Source: Jeotgalibacillus aurantiacus (GTDB lineage: Bacteria; Bacillota; Bacilli; Bacillales; Jeotgalibacillaceae). Taken from it: 64,000 nt of DNA. Below, piece after piece: positions 1 through 8,262 of this stretch. Position 1 is the stretch's first letter. Each line of letters opens with the position of its first letter. A program made the translations under genes and the position numbers. The stretch lies in assembly GCF_020595125.1 (NCBI RefSeq), contig NZ_JACNMS010000002.1:496001-560000 (forward strand). The letters run 5' to 3'. The notes beneath the pieces are model-generated. The model made no database searches, was not told the origin of the DNA, and saw only the letters and a program-made list of their open reading frames with translations.

Positions 1-1472
1 TGCTTTGTTTCCTGACGTCCGAGCAGGTCATCAGCATGACCTTTGATCATTTCAGTAATATGAGTTGACACAACAGACGGCGGATCAACAACTGTATATC
101 CAAGCATCTCAGCCTGATCCTTCACAGATTCATCAATCCATTTAGCAGGCAGTCCAAATGAAGGTTCAATCGTATCAATACCATCAATTGAATCATCATC
201 CCCGGGGCTCATCGCCAGATAGTGATCAAGGAGAAGTTCTCCTTTTGCGACTTCATTTCCTTTAATTTTCAACCTGTATTCGTTAGGCTGAAGCTGTATG
301 TTATCCCGAATCCTGACAACAGGTATAACAAGACCGAGGTCGAGCGCCAGCTGACGTCGGATCATCACAATTCTATCCAGCAGATCCCCTCCCTGATTCG
401 CATCAGCAAGCGGTATCAAACCGTAACCAAATTCAAATTCAATTTGATCCACATTTAACAGGCTGACGACACTTTCAGGACTCTTCATTTCATCTGTTGC
501 GGTTTCCTCTTCCATTTCAAGCGGATCTTCCATCTCATTCTTCTTAGACTGAGACAGCATGTATCCACCTACTGCTAAAATCATCGCGATAGGAAGCGTC
601 AGCAGGTTGCTGATCGGTGTAAAAATACCGAGCAGGGCAATCGTTGCGGCTGCAACATACATAATCGGCGCAAAAGAAAACAGCTGAGACGTAATGTCCT
701 GTCCGAGGTTTCCATCTGAAGCAGCACGGGTGACAACGATACCAGTAGCCGTTGAAATGAGCAGTGCTGGGATCTGCGAGACAATGCCATCTCCGACAGT
801 CAGTAAAGAAAACTGGTTTGCAGCGTCTGCAAGCGGCATGCCCATTTGAACAATCCCGATCACCATACCAAAGATCAGGTTGATCATGACGATAATAATA
901 CCGGCAATTGCATCCCCTTTTACGAATTTCGTTGCACCATCCATCGCTCCGTAAAAGTCAGCTTCCCTGCCGACTTTTTCACGGCGTTCACGCGCTTCTG
1001 TTTCATTGATCATGCCCGCATTTAAGTCAGCATCAATACTCATCTGCTTACCAGGCATCGCATCAAGTGTGAAACGGGCAGCGACTTCTGATACACGTTC
1101 CGCCCCCTTAGTAATAACGATAAACTGGATTATAATCAGGATGATAAAGACAACGATCCCGACTAAAATATTTCCCCCGGTAACAAACGTACCGAAAGTT
1201 TCAACAACACCTCCGGCTTCCCCCCGACTTAAAATAGCTCGTGTTGTCGATACGTTCAGACCCAGTCTGAACAGAGTGAGCAAAAGGATCAGTGCCGGGA
1301 AAATCGCAAATTCAAGCGGCTCTCTCATATTCATCGAGACAAGAAGTACAATGAGCCCCAATGTTATATTAATTATTATAAATACGCTGAGCATCCAGGA
1401 AGGCAGCGGAATGACCAACATCGCGATGATCAGGATGACGCTTCCGAGTATGGCTAAATCTTTTCCTTTCAT
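1..1472 (-). CDS. flhA: FlhA, flagellar export gate protein (3' end outside window)
   Basis: FlhA forms the nonameric ring of the flagellar type III export gate in the cytoplasmic membrane and docks chaperone-substrate complexes. About 490 codons are visible; the frame runs off the left edge, so the rest of the cytoplasmic domain is missing. The N-terminal part is a series of hydrophobic helices. The conserved stretch FTLDAMPGKQMSID lies near residues 134-147, followed by more membrane helices and the start of the soluble domain near residue 330. The ATG at 1472 gives the family N-terminus MKGKDLAIL and lies 20 bp after flhB. It is the last visible gene of the fla/che operon. Confidence 0.95.
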   Translation of the reverse strand, partial: MKGKDLAILGSVILIIAMLVIPLPSWMLSVFIIINITLGLIVLLVSMNMREPLEFAIFPALILLLTLFRLGLNVSTTRAILSRGEAGGVVETFGTFVTGGNILVGIVVFIILIIIQFIVITKGAERVSEVAARFTLDAMPGKQMSIDADLNAGMINETEARERREKVGREADFYGAMDGATKFVKGDAIAGIIIVMINLIFGMVIGIVQMGMPLADAANQFSLLTVGDGIVSQIPALLISTATGIVVTRAASDGNLGQDITSQLFSFAPIMYVAAATIALLGIFTPISNLLTLPIAMILAVGGYMLSQSKKNEMEDPLEMEEETATDEMKSPESVVSLLNVDQIEFEFGYGLIPLADANQGGDLLDRIVMIRRQLALDLGLVIPVVRIRDNIQLQPNEYRLKIKGNEVAKGELLLDHYLAMSPGDDDSIDGIDTIEPSFGLPAKWIDESVKDQAEMLGYTVVDPPSVVSTHITEMIKGHADDLLGRQETK

Positions 1473-1492
1473 GCTGGTCCCCTTTCAAAGCA

Positions 1493-2572
1493 TTACACTT
1501 TGTTTTTTATCCGGTATACGTAAGCGAGAATTTCAGCCACTGCCTTAAAGAATTCTTCAGGAATCGGGTCACCGATTTCAGCCTGATCATAAAGCGCTCT
1601 TGCCAGCGGCCTGTTCTCAACAGCAATGACATCATTTTCTTTGGCAATCAATTTTATTTTCTGTGCAATAAAATCGACTCCTTTTGCAACGACTACGGGG
1701 GCTTCAAATTCCCCATCTTTATATTTCAAAACAATGGCATAGTGGGTCGGGTTGGTAATGACAACGTCTGCGTCCGGAATCTCAGACATCATCCGTTTCA
1801 TCGCCATTTCCCTCTGCCGCTGCTTAATCTTTGATTTAATCAGCGGGTCCCCTTCCGTGTTTTTATATTCATCTTTAATATCCTGTTTTGACATCCGGAT
1901 ATTTTTTTCAAAATCATATTTCTGGTAAAGATAGTCAAGAACAGACAAAAGGACCAGCAATGCTGATGCAAATAATCCCATCTGAACCGTTAGTGAACCT
2001 GTTGTAATGAGTGTTTGAGCAACAGGCATTAACGACAGCTGGAGTACTTCTTCAATACTGAACCAGATAACCAGAAAAGTCGTTAAACCTACAAGTGATA
2101 TTTTAAGCACTGATTTTAAAAGTTCCACAAGTGCCCTTGCTGAAAAAATTCTTTTGAAACCTTTAATCGGATCAAGCTTCGAGAGCTGCGGCTTCAGTGG
2201 ATCAGTCGCAACGAGGAAACCTACCTGAACATAATTTCCAACAATCCCACCAATAGCCGCGACGCCCATGATTGGGAGTACAAGCCAGGCAACCTGCGTG
2301 AGCATTTCACCATAAACGATCATCGTTGAATCAAGCGTAACAGGACGTTTAATATAATCCATAAGCGGCACCGCCACCATGTTCAGCATCCGCTCTCTAA
2401 ACCAGCCGCCAGCAAAAAACAAAAACAGAAATACTGTAAATAAAATAATCGCTGTAGTAACATCCTGACTCTTCGCAACCTGGCCTTTTTTACGCGAGTC
2501 CAGACGTTTTTTAGGAGTGGCTTTTTCCGTTTTCTCACCTGCAAAAAACTGAAGATTCAACTGTAACTTCAT
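1493..2572 (-). CDS. flhB: FlhB, export switch protein of the flagellar type III system
   Basis: FlhB is a membrane component of the flagellar export apparatus that switches substrate specificity from rod/hook to filament proteins after self-cleavage. The 359 residues match the usual Bacillus length. A basic N-terminus (EKTEKATPKKRLDSRKKGQ) precedes four hydrophobic segments between about 40 and 215. The autocleavage motif NPTH is at residues 274-277, before a conserved C-terminal domain. The start overlaps the fliR stop by 4 bp, which indicates translational coupling. A C-terminal-domain-only relative (ylqH) is encoded at 29936-30211. Confidence 0.97.
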   Translation of the reverse strand: MKLQLNLQFFAGEKTEKATPKKRLDSRKKGQVAKSQDVTTAIILFTVFLFLFFAGGWFRERMLNMVAVPLMDYIKRPVTLDSTMIVYGEMLTQVAWLVLPIMGVAAIGGIVGNYVQVGFLVATDPLKPQLSKLDPIKGFKRIFSARALVELLKSVLKISLVGLTTFLVIWFSIEEVLQLSLMPVAQTLITTGSLTVQMGLFASALLVLLSVLDYLYQKYDFEKNIRMSKQDIKDEYKNTEGDPLIKSKIKQRQREMAMKRMMSEIPDADVVITNPTHYAIVLKYKDGEFEAPVVVAKGVDFIAQKIKLIAKENDVIAVENRPLARALYDQAEIGDPIPEEFFKAVAEILAYVYRIKNKV

Positions 2573-3351
2573 GACCCACCATCCCCTAAAACACTCATCA
2601 GATCCCTCATTACAACAAACATGAGGTCAAACAGAGACTGAATCACCTGAAATGTTACCCCCATTAATATAATCAGGACAACAAAGGCAACGGTAATTTT
2701 AATCGGAAATCCAATAACAAAAATATTAAACTGAGGTGACGTTCTGGCCACGATTCCAAGCGCCACATCAACAAGAAACAGGGTGGCAATAACAGGGGCA
2801 GCCATTTGAAAAGCAATCATAAAGGTTGCAGCAAATGCTTTAATGACCAGTTCCGCTGTCATCGGATTCCCAAAATTAAGTGTGGCCTGATCCAGCGGGA
2901 TAAACTGATAGCTGAAAAAGATCCCATCCATAATTAAATGATGGCCGTTTAAAGCAAGCAGTAATAAAAGAGACAGTGTATATAAGTACTGACCTGTCAG
3001 CGGACTTTGCGCACCCGTCTGGGGGTCAATAACATTTGCAATGGCGAAGCCCATCTGAAAATCAATAAAATTTCCGGCAATTTGGATAGCAGACAAAACA
3101 ATGTAGGCAATTAAGCCGATAAATAAACCGATGGCTGCTTCTTTAATGATCAGAAGAATATATTCCCCGTTAATCTCAAATGGTTCAGCATCAATGGTGT
3201 AATACATCATCCACGAAAGCAAAAGCGCCATTCCTATACGGTGTGTAGCAGGAATTGTCCTGTGTGAAAACAGCGGAATCGTCACAAAAAACGCTGAAAC
3301 CCTTGCTACGATAAGCAACAAAATTGTAAGTCTTGGATACAATTCTTCCAT
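2569..3351 (-). CDS. fliR: FliR, flagellar export apparatus membrane protein
   Basis: FliR is a core subunit of the FliPQR export channel in the cytoplasmic membrane. The 260-residue product is hydrophobic throughout, with about six predicted helices, and has family features such as the segment GFAIANVIDPQTGAQ near residue 100. It follows fliQ by 4 bp and overlaps flhB by 4 bp, the standard fliP-fliQ-fliR-flhB-flhA order. The ATG at 3351 has an upstream AGG at suitable spacing. Confidence 0.96.
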   Translation of the reverse strand: MEELYPRLTILLLIVARVSAFFVTIPLFSHRTIPATHRIGMALLLSWMMYYTIDAEPFEINGEYILLIIKEAAIGLFIGLIAYIVLSAIQIAGNFIDFQMGFAIANVIDPQTGAQSPLTGQYLYTLSLLLLLALNGHHLIMDGIFFSYQFIPLDQATLNFGNPMTAELVIKAFAATFMIAFQMAAPVIATLFLVDVALGIVARTSPQFNIFVIGFPIKITVAFVVLIILMGVTFQVIQSLFDLMFVVMRDLMSVLGDGGS

Positions 3352-3355
3352 CTGT

Positions 3356-3625
3356 TTAACCTATGTACCGTGTTAAATTTGTAAAAATATCTTCAGCATA
3401 GGCGACAAGCTGCGTCAACATCCAAGGTCCAAAGAAAATGAGTGCCACCATAACGGCAATAATCTTCGGAATAAAGGCCAGCGTCTGCTCCTGAATCTGA
3501 GTTGTTGCCTGAAAAATACTGACCAGCAGACCTACTATCAGCGCAACCAGCATCAGCGGAAGACTGATCGCCAGTGTAATATAAACACCGCGTTCTGCGA
3601 TGGAAATAACCATTTCTCCATTCAA
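3356..3625 (-). CDS. fliQ: FliQ, flagellar export apparatus small membrane protein
   Basis: FliQ is a two-helix membrane subunit of the FliPQR channel. The 89-residue product has the family segment VSIFQATTQIQEQTLAF near the middle and ends with FTNLTRYIG, as in other Bacillales. Translation probably starts at TTG (3625), placed about 8 nt after AGGTG; this gives the same length as the B. subtilis protein. An in-frame ATG four codons later is the alternative. A second frame over the same bases (3393-3635) is a shadow. Confidence 0.95.
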   Translation of the reverse strand: MNGEMVISIAERGVYITLAISLPLMLVALIVGLLVSIFQATTQIQEQTLAFIPKIIAVMVALIFFGPWMLTQLVAYAEDIFTNLTRYIG

Positions 3626-3640
3626 TCTGATTCACCTGCC

Positions 3641-4306
3641 CTAAAAGCTCTGAAGTAACGACTGCATTACGAGATACCAGCCATCTACTAAAATAAACAA
3701 TAATATTTTAAATGGCAGCGAAATCATCACTGGTGGAAGCATCATCATCCCCATGGACATGAGAATCGAAGCAACAACCATATCAATGACGAGAAACGGA
3801 ATAAAGATCATGAATCCCATTTGAAACGCTGTTTTAATTTCACTGAGTGCAAATGCCGGTACCATAACCGTCAGCGGAATGTCCTGAATCGTTTCAGGCC
3901 TTTCTGCTTCTGTATAGCTTAAAAACAGCTCAAGGTCCTTTTGGCGTGTATGCTCACTCATAAATTCCTTAAAAGGAATAGAAGCTTCTGCATAGGCTGT
4001 TTCAAGATCAATTTCTTCATTAAATAAAGGGGTCAACGCACGTTCATTCACCTCGCTGAGTACAGGCGCCATGACAAAAAAAGTAAGAAACAGCGCAAGT
4101 CCAACAATTACCTGGTTTGGCGGCATCTGCTGTGTGGCGAGTGATGTCCGAACAAACGACAAAACGATCACAATCCGTGTAAATGATGTCATCAAAATGA
4201 GTATGCCAGGTGCCAGTGAAAGGACCGTTAATAGCAGTAAAAGCCGCACGGAGGTTGCGACGTCATCCGGAGGACTGTCATTAAAAAACTGTATAAACTC
4301 ATCCAT
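3641..4306 (-). CDS. fliP: FliP, flagellar export channel protein
   Basis: FliP is the main subunit of the flagellar type III secretion pore. The 221-residue product has the family block APGILILMTSFTRIVIVLSF near residues 32-51 and the C-terminal block SMGMMMLPPVMISLPFKIL. The longest frame begins 11 codons upstream, but the ATG at 4306 gives the family start (MDEFIQ) and has a GGAG about 10 nt ahead. The first bases overlap the fliO 3' end. The downstream neighbour is fliQ, 15 bp away. Confidence 0.95.
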   Translation of the reverse strand: MDEFIQFFNDSPPDDVATSVRLLLLLTVLSLAPGILILMTSFTRIVIVLSFVRTSLATQQMPPNQVIVGLALFLTFFVMAPVLSEVNERALTPLFNEEIDLETAYAEASIPFKEFMSEHTRQKDLELFLSYTEAERPETIQDIPLTVMVPAFALSEIKTAFQMGFMIFIPFLVIDMVVASILMSMGMMMLPPVMISLPFKILLFILVDGWYLVMQSLLQSF

Positions 4307-4952
4307 CTTCGTTACGCTCCTTGCTCTTGGCTTTTTCAAAAATCCGCTTTCGATCTTCCTTTTGCTGTTTAAGCTGGCTCTCGAACAGCTTTGTAAACGA
4401 TGATTCGTTAGATGCTTTTGCCGACTGGCTGCCTGCTATCTTTTTCTTAACTGATAACAGATTAGACAGCGGGCTTGTTTGAACGGCCTGATGATTTTTT
4501 TCGTCATAAAATGCTTCCAGTTCTTCAATTTCTTCTTCACTGGTGACTTCCTTAATGAGCTGAACGTCTTCACCTACCCCGAGAATATAGTAGCTTCCTG
4601 CCACTTTAACGATCTGTATGGAACGATTTCCTCCGAGTGTTGTACCGCCAAGATTCCGGATCATTTTAGACTGTTGAAAATTTCTCGTTTTACTGTTAAC
4701 AAACTTCAACAATCCATATAAAAGCACAATGACAAGCGCAAGCGCTCCAATCAGTCTGACAAATGTCATAAAATTAATCTCTGTTCCGGAGTTCTCAGAC
4801 GAACCAACTGAAGGAATTTCCTGTTCAGCACATTCCGCTGAAGGGTTTTCACCCATACAATCAGAAACATTTCCCGGTGAGGCATAACTAAATTTTTCTC
4901 CTCCCAGCATCACGATGCCAAGGAGGAGAAAAATGCAAAACCATTTTTTCAT
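4299..4952 (-). CDS. fliO: FliO (FliZ-type), flagellar biosynthetic membrane protein
   Basis: FliO is a bitopic membrane protein that helps assemble the FliP ring. The 217-residue product starts with an export signal (MKKWFCIFLLLG, cleavage likely after the YAS near residue 25). Next come a short acidic extracytoplasmic stretch, a transmembrane helix near residues 62-83, and a cytoplasmic FliO domain with the motif SIQIVKVAGSYYILGVGE. The C-terminus is highly charged. I chose the ATG at 4952 over a TTG at 4961 that lies inside the cheY stop; AGG lies about 9 nt upstream. Sequence conservation in this family is low outside the core domain. Confidence 0.9.
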   Translation of the reverse strand: MKKWFCIFLLLGIVMLGGEKFSYASPGNVSDCMGENPSAECAEQEIPSVGSSENSGTEINFMTFVRLIGALALVIVLLYGLLKFVNSKTRNFQQSKMIRNLGGTTLGGNRSIQIVKVAGSYYILGVGEDVQLIKEVTSEEEIEELEAFYDEKNHQAVQTSPLSNLLSVKKKIAGSQSAKASNESSFTKLFESQLKQQKEDRKRIFEKAKSKERNEDG

Positions 4953-4957
4953 ATTGA

Positions 4958-5320
4958 TCAACCTATCGCTTTACTAATCGCCTCAACAACCCGGTCAGCC
5001 TGAAAAGGTTTAACGATAAAGTCTTTTGCTCCAGCCTGAATAGCATCAATAACCATTGATTGCTGACCCATTGCTGAACACATAATAATTTTTGCTGAAC
5101 TGTCCATCTTTTTGATTTCCTTCAGCGCAGTAATACCGTCCATTTCAGGCATCGTGATGTCCATCGTAACAAGGTCAGGTGATGTTTCTTTATATTTTTC
5201 AACAGCCTGCTGACCGTCAGCAGCCTCTCCGACTACTTCAAATCCGTTTTTCGTCAGAATATCCTTGATCATCATTCTCATAAACGCTGCATCATCAACG
5301 ATTAATATCTTCTTTGCCAT
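4958..5320 (-). CDS. cheY: CheY, chemotaxis response regulator
   Basis: CheY carries the phosphoryl signal from CheA to the flagellar switch; in Bacillus phospho-CheY binds FliM and FliY. The 120 residues form one receiver domain. The acidic pair is D9-D10, the phosphoacceptor is D54 (in TMDITMPEMDG), and the switch lysine is K104 (in VKPFQADR). The gene sits directly after fliY, which encodes the phosphatase that dephosphorylates it. There is no output domain. Confidence 0.97.
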   Translation of the reverse strand: MAKKILIVDDAAFMRMMIKDILTKNGFEVVGEAADGQQAVEKYKETSPDLVTMDITMPEMDGITALKEIKKMDSSAKIIMCSAMGQQSMVIDAIQAGAKDFIVKPFQADRVVEAISKAIG

Positions 5321-5343
5321 TTCAATATACCCCCAAGCTATAA

Positions 5344-6537
5344 TTAGCGTAATTTATTTAAGCGATCTGATTTACTTACAATATCAGTCAGGCGAACACC
5401 GAAGTTTTCTTCAATAACGACTACCTCACCTTTAGCAATTAACCGGTTATTAACGAGAATGTCTACCGGTTCACCAGCCAATTTATCAAGTTCAATAATG
5501 GAACCTGATGTCAATTCAAGAATTTCCTGAACCGATCTCTTCGTTCTTCCTAACTCAACCGTGACTGAAAGAGGGATATCAAGAAGAAGATTAAGGTTTC
5601 TGGACTCTCCAGCACTTAACCCCGGTGAGTCAAACTGTGAAAACTGTGCCGGCTGGACATCAACCGTTTTAGCAGGCCGCTCACGATTAAGCTGAATTCT
5701 ATCGTCATCGACAGGTTCTTCAGCAAACCTGGATGGCTCCGGCTGCTGCTTTTGAACCGGCTGCTCTTGCACTGCTGCAGGTGCCGGTCGTTCTGCCACG
5801 GCAGATGAGGCGGCAGCTTCATGATCAGGCTGCGATTGATTCGCACCAGTAAGCTGATCAACAATCATCTGACCGAACTCAAGCGGAATCAGCTGCATAA
5901 TATTTGAGTCAATCAGTGTACCAATCTTCAAATTGAAAGATATTTGAATCACAAACTCTGAATCTGGCAGGTTATGCATCCCTTCAGACTGATCAAGATT
6001 TACAAGATCAATGCTCGGCGGCGAAATATCCACCTTTGCTCCAAAAATTGTCGACATAGATGTAGCAGCAGACCCCATCATCTGATTCATGGCTTCCTGG
6101 ACGGCACTCAGCTGAATTTCCCCGAGATCACCGGATGGATCCGTACCATCTCCTCCAAGCATTAAGTCTGCAATAACGGCTGCGTCCTGCTGTTTAATAA
6201 CTAGTAAGTTATTTCCTTTCAAACCTTCTGTGTAATGCACATTAATAGCAGCAGAAGGGTGAGGAAATGATTTGGATACTGTTTCTGTTTTTACAACCGT
6301 TACTTCGGGTGTAGTAATGTCCACCTTCTGATTTAAAAGTGTGGAAAGAGCGGTAGCTGAGCTTCCAAACGAGATATTACCAATTTCACCTAAAGCATCA
6401 ATCGCCATATCGTCCAGATAGTCGGACAGATTTGGTTCATTATCTGCAGGTTTTGTTTCTGTGTCATCTTCCTCATCAGCTGTTCCTTTTAACAAAGCAT
6501 CAATTTCATCCTGGGAGAGCATGTCATCACTCATCAT
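5344..6537 (-). CDS. fliY: FliY, flagellar switch protein with CheY-P phosphatase activity
   Basis: FliY is the Gram-positive switch component that combines a CheC-like phosphatase with a FliN-like C-ring domain. The 397-residue product begins with the FliM-type CheY-binding peptide LSQDEIDALL. Two CheC active-site motifs are visible, DALGEIGN near residue 48 and a second SAVQEAMN near residue 143, each followed by a Pro about 22 residues later. A Gln/Pro/Ala-rich linker spans about 230-290. The C-terminal SpoA/FliN domain contains LDIPLSVTVELGRTKRSV. The start overlaps the fliM stop by 11 bp. Confidence 0.95.
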   Translation of the reverse strand: MMSDDMLSQDEIDALLKGTADEEDDTETKPADNEPNLSDYLDDMAIDALGEIGNISFGSSATALSTLLNQKVDITTPEVTVVKTETVSKSFPHPSAAINVHYTEGLKGNNLLVIKQQDAAVIADLMLGGDGTDPSGDLGEIQLSAVQEAMNQMMGSAATSMSTIFGAKVDISPPSIDLVNLDQSEGMHNLPDSEFVIQISFNLKIGTLIDSNIMQLIPLEFGQMIVDQLTGANQSQPDHEAAASSAVAERPAPAAVQEQPVQKQQPEPSRFAEEPVDDDRIQLNRERPAKTVDVQPAQFSQFDSPGLSAGESRNLNLLLDIPLSVTVELGRTKRSVQEILELTSGSIIELDKLAGEPVDILVNNRLIAKGEVVVIEENFGVRLTDIVSKSDRLNKLR

Positions 6538-7531
6538 CGTCCTCTCCTCCTTTCAATTCTTCAATAATCTGAACACCAATTTTCTTACCAAGCTGTCCCG
6601 GCTGTGCTGTAAACTTTGGCACATCGCCAATTTTCAGCGTAACCGGCTCATCAAATCGGTGATTCAGTTCGAGCACATCCCCAACTTCAAGCATCAGAAA
6701 GTCTTCTATTTCCATCACTGATGTACCAAGTTCTGCTGAAATAACAAGATCTGCTTTTTTCACACGGCGCTCAAGCTGAAGCTGTTCTTCCGGTTTGATT
6801 GCCTTTTTTTCTGACTGCATCCAGTACTTAATGGACAGGTTTGGCATGATCGGCTCAAGCACCACATGCGGGAGACAAATATTAATCATACCTGTTGATT
6901 CACCAACGACTGTGTTGAGTGAAATCACGACAACCGTTTCGTTAGGCGATATGACTTGTAAAAATTGAGGATTTACCTCAAAATCGGTCAGGATCGGATC
7001 AATTTCTGCAACCGTTCCCCAAGCTTCTCTCAAATTATCAAAAGCCCGTTCGAACATAGTGGACATGATTTTTGTCTCAATCTCAGTCAGATTATCGACC
7101 TTACTTACACTGGATCCATGTCCGCCGAGCACACGGTCCATCATCGCATAAGCGATATTCGGGTTAATTTCCATCAGAATTTTCCCATCAAGCGGCGGAA
7201 TCTCATAAACATTTAAAATCGTCATTTTTGGCACGGACCTGATAAATTCCTCATAAGGAATCTGGTCCACCGAGGCCACATTTATTTGAACAAATGTCCG
7301 GAGCTGCGCAGAGAAATATGTAGTGAGCAGTCGGGCAAAGTTTTCATGGATCCGGGAGATACTCCGGATCTGGTCCTTTGAAAAACGAAGCGCCCTTTTA
7401 AAGTCATAGACCTTAACTTTCTTTTCCTGCTCTTCTTTTTTAATTTCTTCTGCAGACATCTCCCCGGTAGAGATAGCTGATAATAATGCATCAATTTCAT
7501 TTTGAGAGAGTATATCTCCAGCCACTTCCAT
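6527..7531 (-). CDS. fliM: FliM, flagellar motor switch protein
   Basis: FliM binds phospho-CheY and forms the middle of the cytoplasmic C-ring. The 334-residue product has the N-terminal CheY-binding peptide ILSQNEIDALLSA, a CheC-like middle domain without catalytic residues, and a C-terminal FliN-like domain near 255-330. It closely matches the Bacillus family (VYDFKRALRFSKDQIRS near residue 40). It lies between fliL and fliY as in B. subtilis. The ATG at 7531 follows a GGAGGTGAA site. Confidence 0.97.
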   Translation of the reverse strand: MEVAGDILSQNEIDALLSAISTGEMSAEEIKKEEQEKKVKVYDFKRALRFSKDQIRSISRIHENFARLLTTYFSAQLRTFVQINVASVDQIPYEEFIRSVPKMTILNVYEIPPLDGKILMEINPNIAYAMMDRVLGGHGSSVSKVDNLTEIETKIMSTMFERAFDNLREAWGTVAEIDPILTDFEVNPQFLQVISPNETVVVISLNTVVGESTGMINICLPHVVLEPIMPNLSIKYWMQSEKKAIKPEEQLQLERRVKKADLVISAELGTSVMEIEDFLMLEVGDVLELNHRFDEPVTLKIGDVPKFTAQPGQLGKKIGVQIIEELKGGEDDDE

Positions 7532-7557
7532 TCACCTCCGTCCATCTGCTGCATTCA

Positions 7558-7998
7558 TTATTGGACGACAATATCTGTCGTATACACCTGAAGAACTTCG
7601 CCTTCATGCATAAATTCATTCACTCTGTTTTTAATAATTTCTTTAAAGGCGTCTTTTCCTGCACTTCCTTCTAGGTCCGCTTTAGACATTTCTGAAAGTT
7701 CACCAATCAGGATATCCTTCACCATAAACTCAAGCTGCGTCAGTTCTTCTGCTGCTTCTTTGCTGTCTGTCTGAATTGAAACCGTCACTCTGGCAAAATT
7801 ATCACCATTAATGTTTGTGGTCACTTCCGGAATACTCACGGTCGCTTCCGCTATTTCTTCAACAGAAAGTTCAACAGCTTCTTCTTCGCCCTCTTCACCG
7901 TCAGAAGCCAGCTGATTAAACACAACGACTGCTATAACACCTATGAGTGTGATCGATACAAGAATGATGAGCATAATCATCAGCAACTTATTCTTCAT
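7558..7998 (-). CDS. fliL: FliL, flagellar basal body-associated protein
   Basis: FliL is a single-pass membrane protein around the stator that supports torque generation. The 146-residue product has a short cytoplasmic N-terminus, a transmembrane helix (about 5-28), an acidic linker (EEGEEEA) and a conserved periplasmic domain. The longest frame has ATGs directly against the GGAG. The third ATG (7998, MKNKLL) has the proper 9-nt spacing and is chosen. It overlaps the swrD 3' end by 11 bp. Confidence 0.92.
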   Translation of the reverse strand: MKNKLLMIMLIILVSITLIGVIAVVVFNQLASDGEEGEEEAVELSVEEIAEATVSIPEVTTNINGDNFARVTVSIQTDSKEAAEELTQLEFMVKDILIGELSEMSKADLEGSAGKDAFKEIIKNRVNEFMHEGEVLQVYTTDIVVQ

Positions 7999-8212
7999 CG
8001 TCATCATCTCCTTTCAGCTGACTCAAATTTAGTACATGGATTGACCGGTAAAATGATCGTATCTGCTCCTGTACTTCCTCCATGGAGTTTCTCACTATAT
8101 ATTTTTTCCCATTAGTCAGAGTAATCGTGGTGTCAGGAAAAGCCTCTACTGTTTCAACATAAATGGCGTTTATCATAAACTCTTTTCCATTTAATCTTCT
8201 TACTTGAATCAT
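7988..8212 (-). CDS. swrD: SwrD/FlbD family flagellar protein
   Basis: SwrD (formerly YlzI, FlbD family) raises flagellar power and is needed for swarming in B. subtilis; this function is transferred from that family. The 74-residue product has the family N-terminus MIQVRRLNGKEFMINA and the core TLTNGKKYIVRNS, and ends in an acidic tail (GDDDDEE) that overlaps fliL. It lies between the hook gene flgE and fliL, the normal family location. Confidence 0.93.
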   Translation of the reverse strand: MIQVRRLNGKEFMINAIYVETVEAFPDTTITLTNGKKYIVRNSMEEVQEQIRSFYRSIHVLNLSQLKGDDDDEE

Positions 8213-8218
8213 AGCAGC

Positions 8219-8245
8219 CGGTGCCCTCTGATTAAGAAGGCACCG
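8219..8245 (-). other. stem-loop after flgE
   Basis: CGGTGCC (8219-8225) pairs perfectly with GGCACCG (8239-8245) across 13 nt, in the 50-bp flgE-swrD gap. There is no T-run, so it is probably a processing or stability element of the operon mRNA. Confidence 0.6.
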
Positions 8246-8262
8246 TCACCCCCTTCACCTGA

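Noticed and set aside
1006-1548. Plus-strand 180-codon frame
   Set aside because: It is antisense to flhA, whose minus-strand product is unmistakable; the frame is a shadow.
3393-3635. Alternative 80-codon frame over fliQ
   Set aside because: It is a frame-shifted reading of fliQ; the fliQ frame matches the family over its full length.
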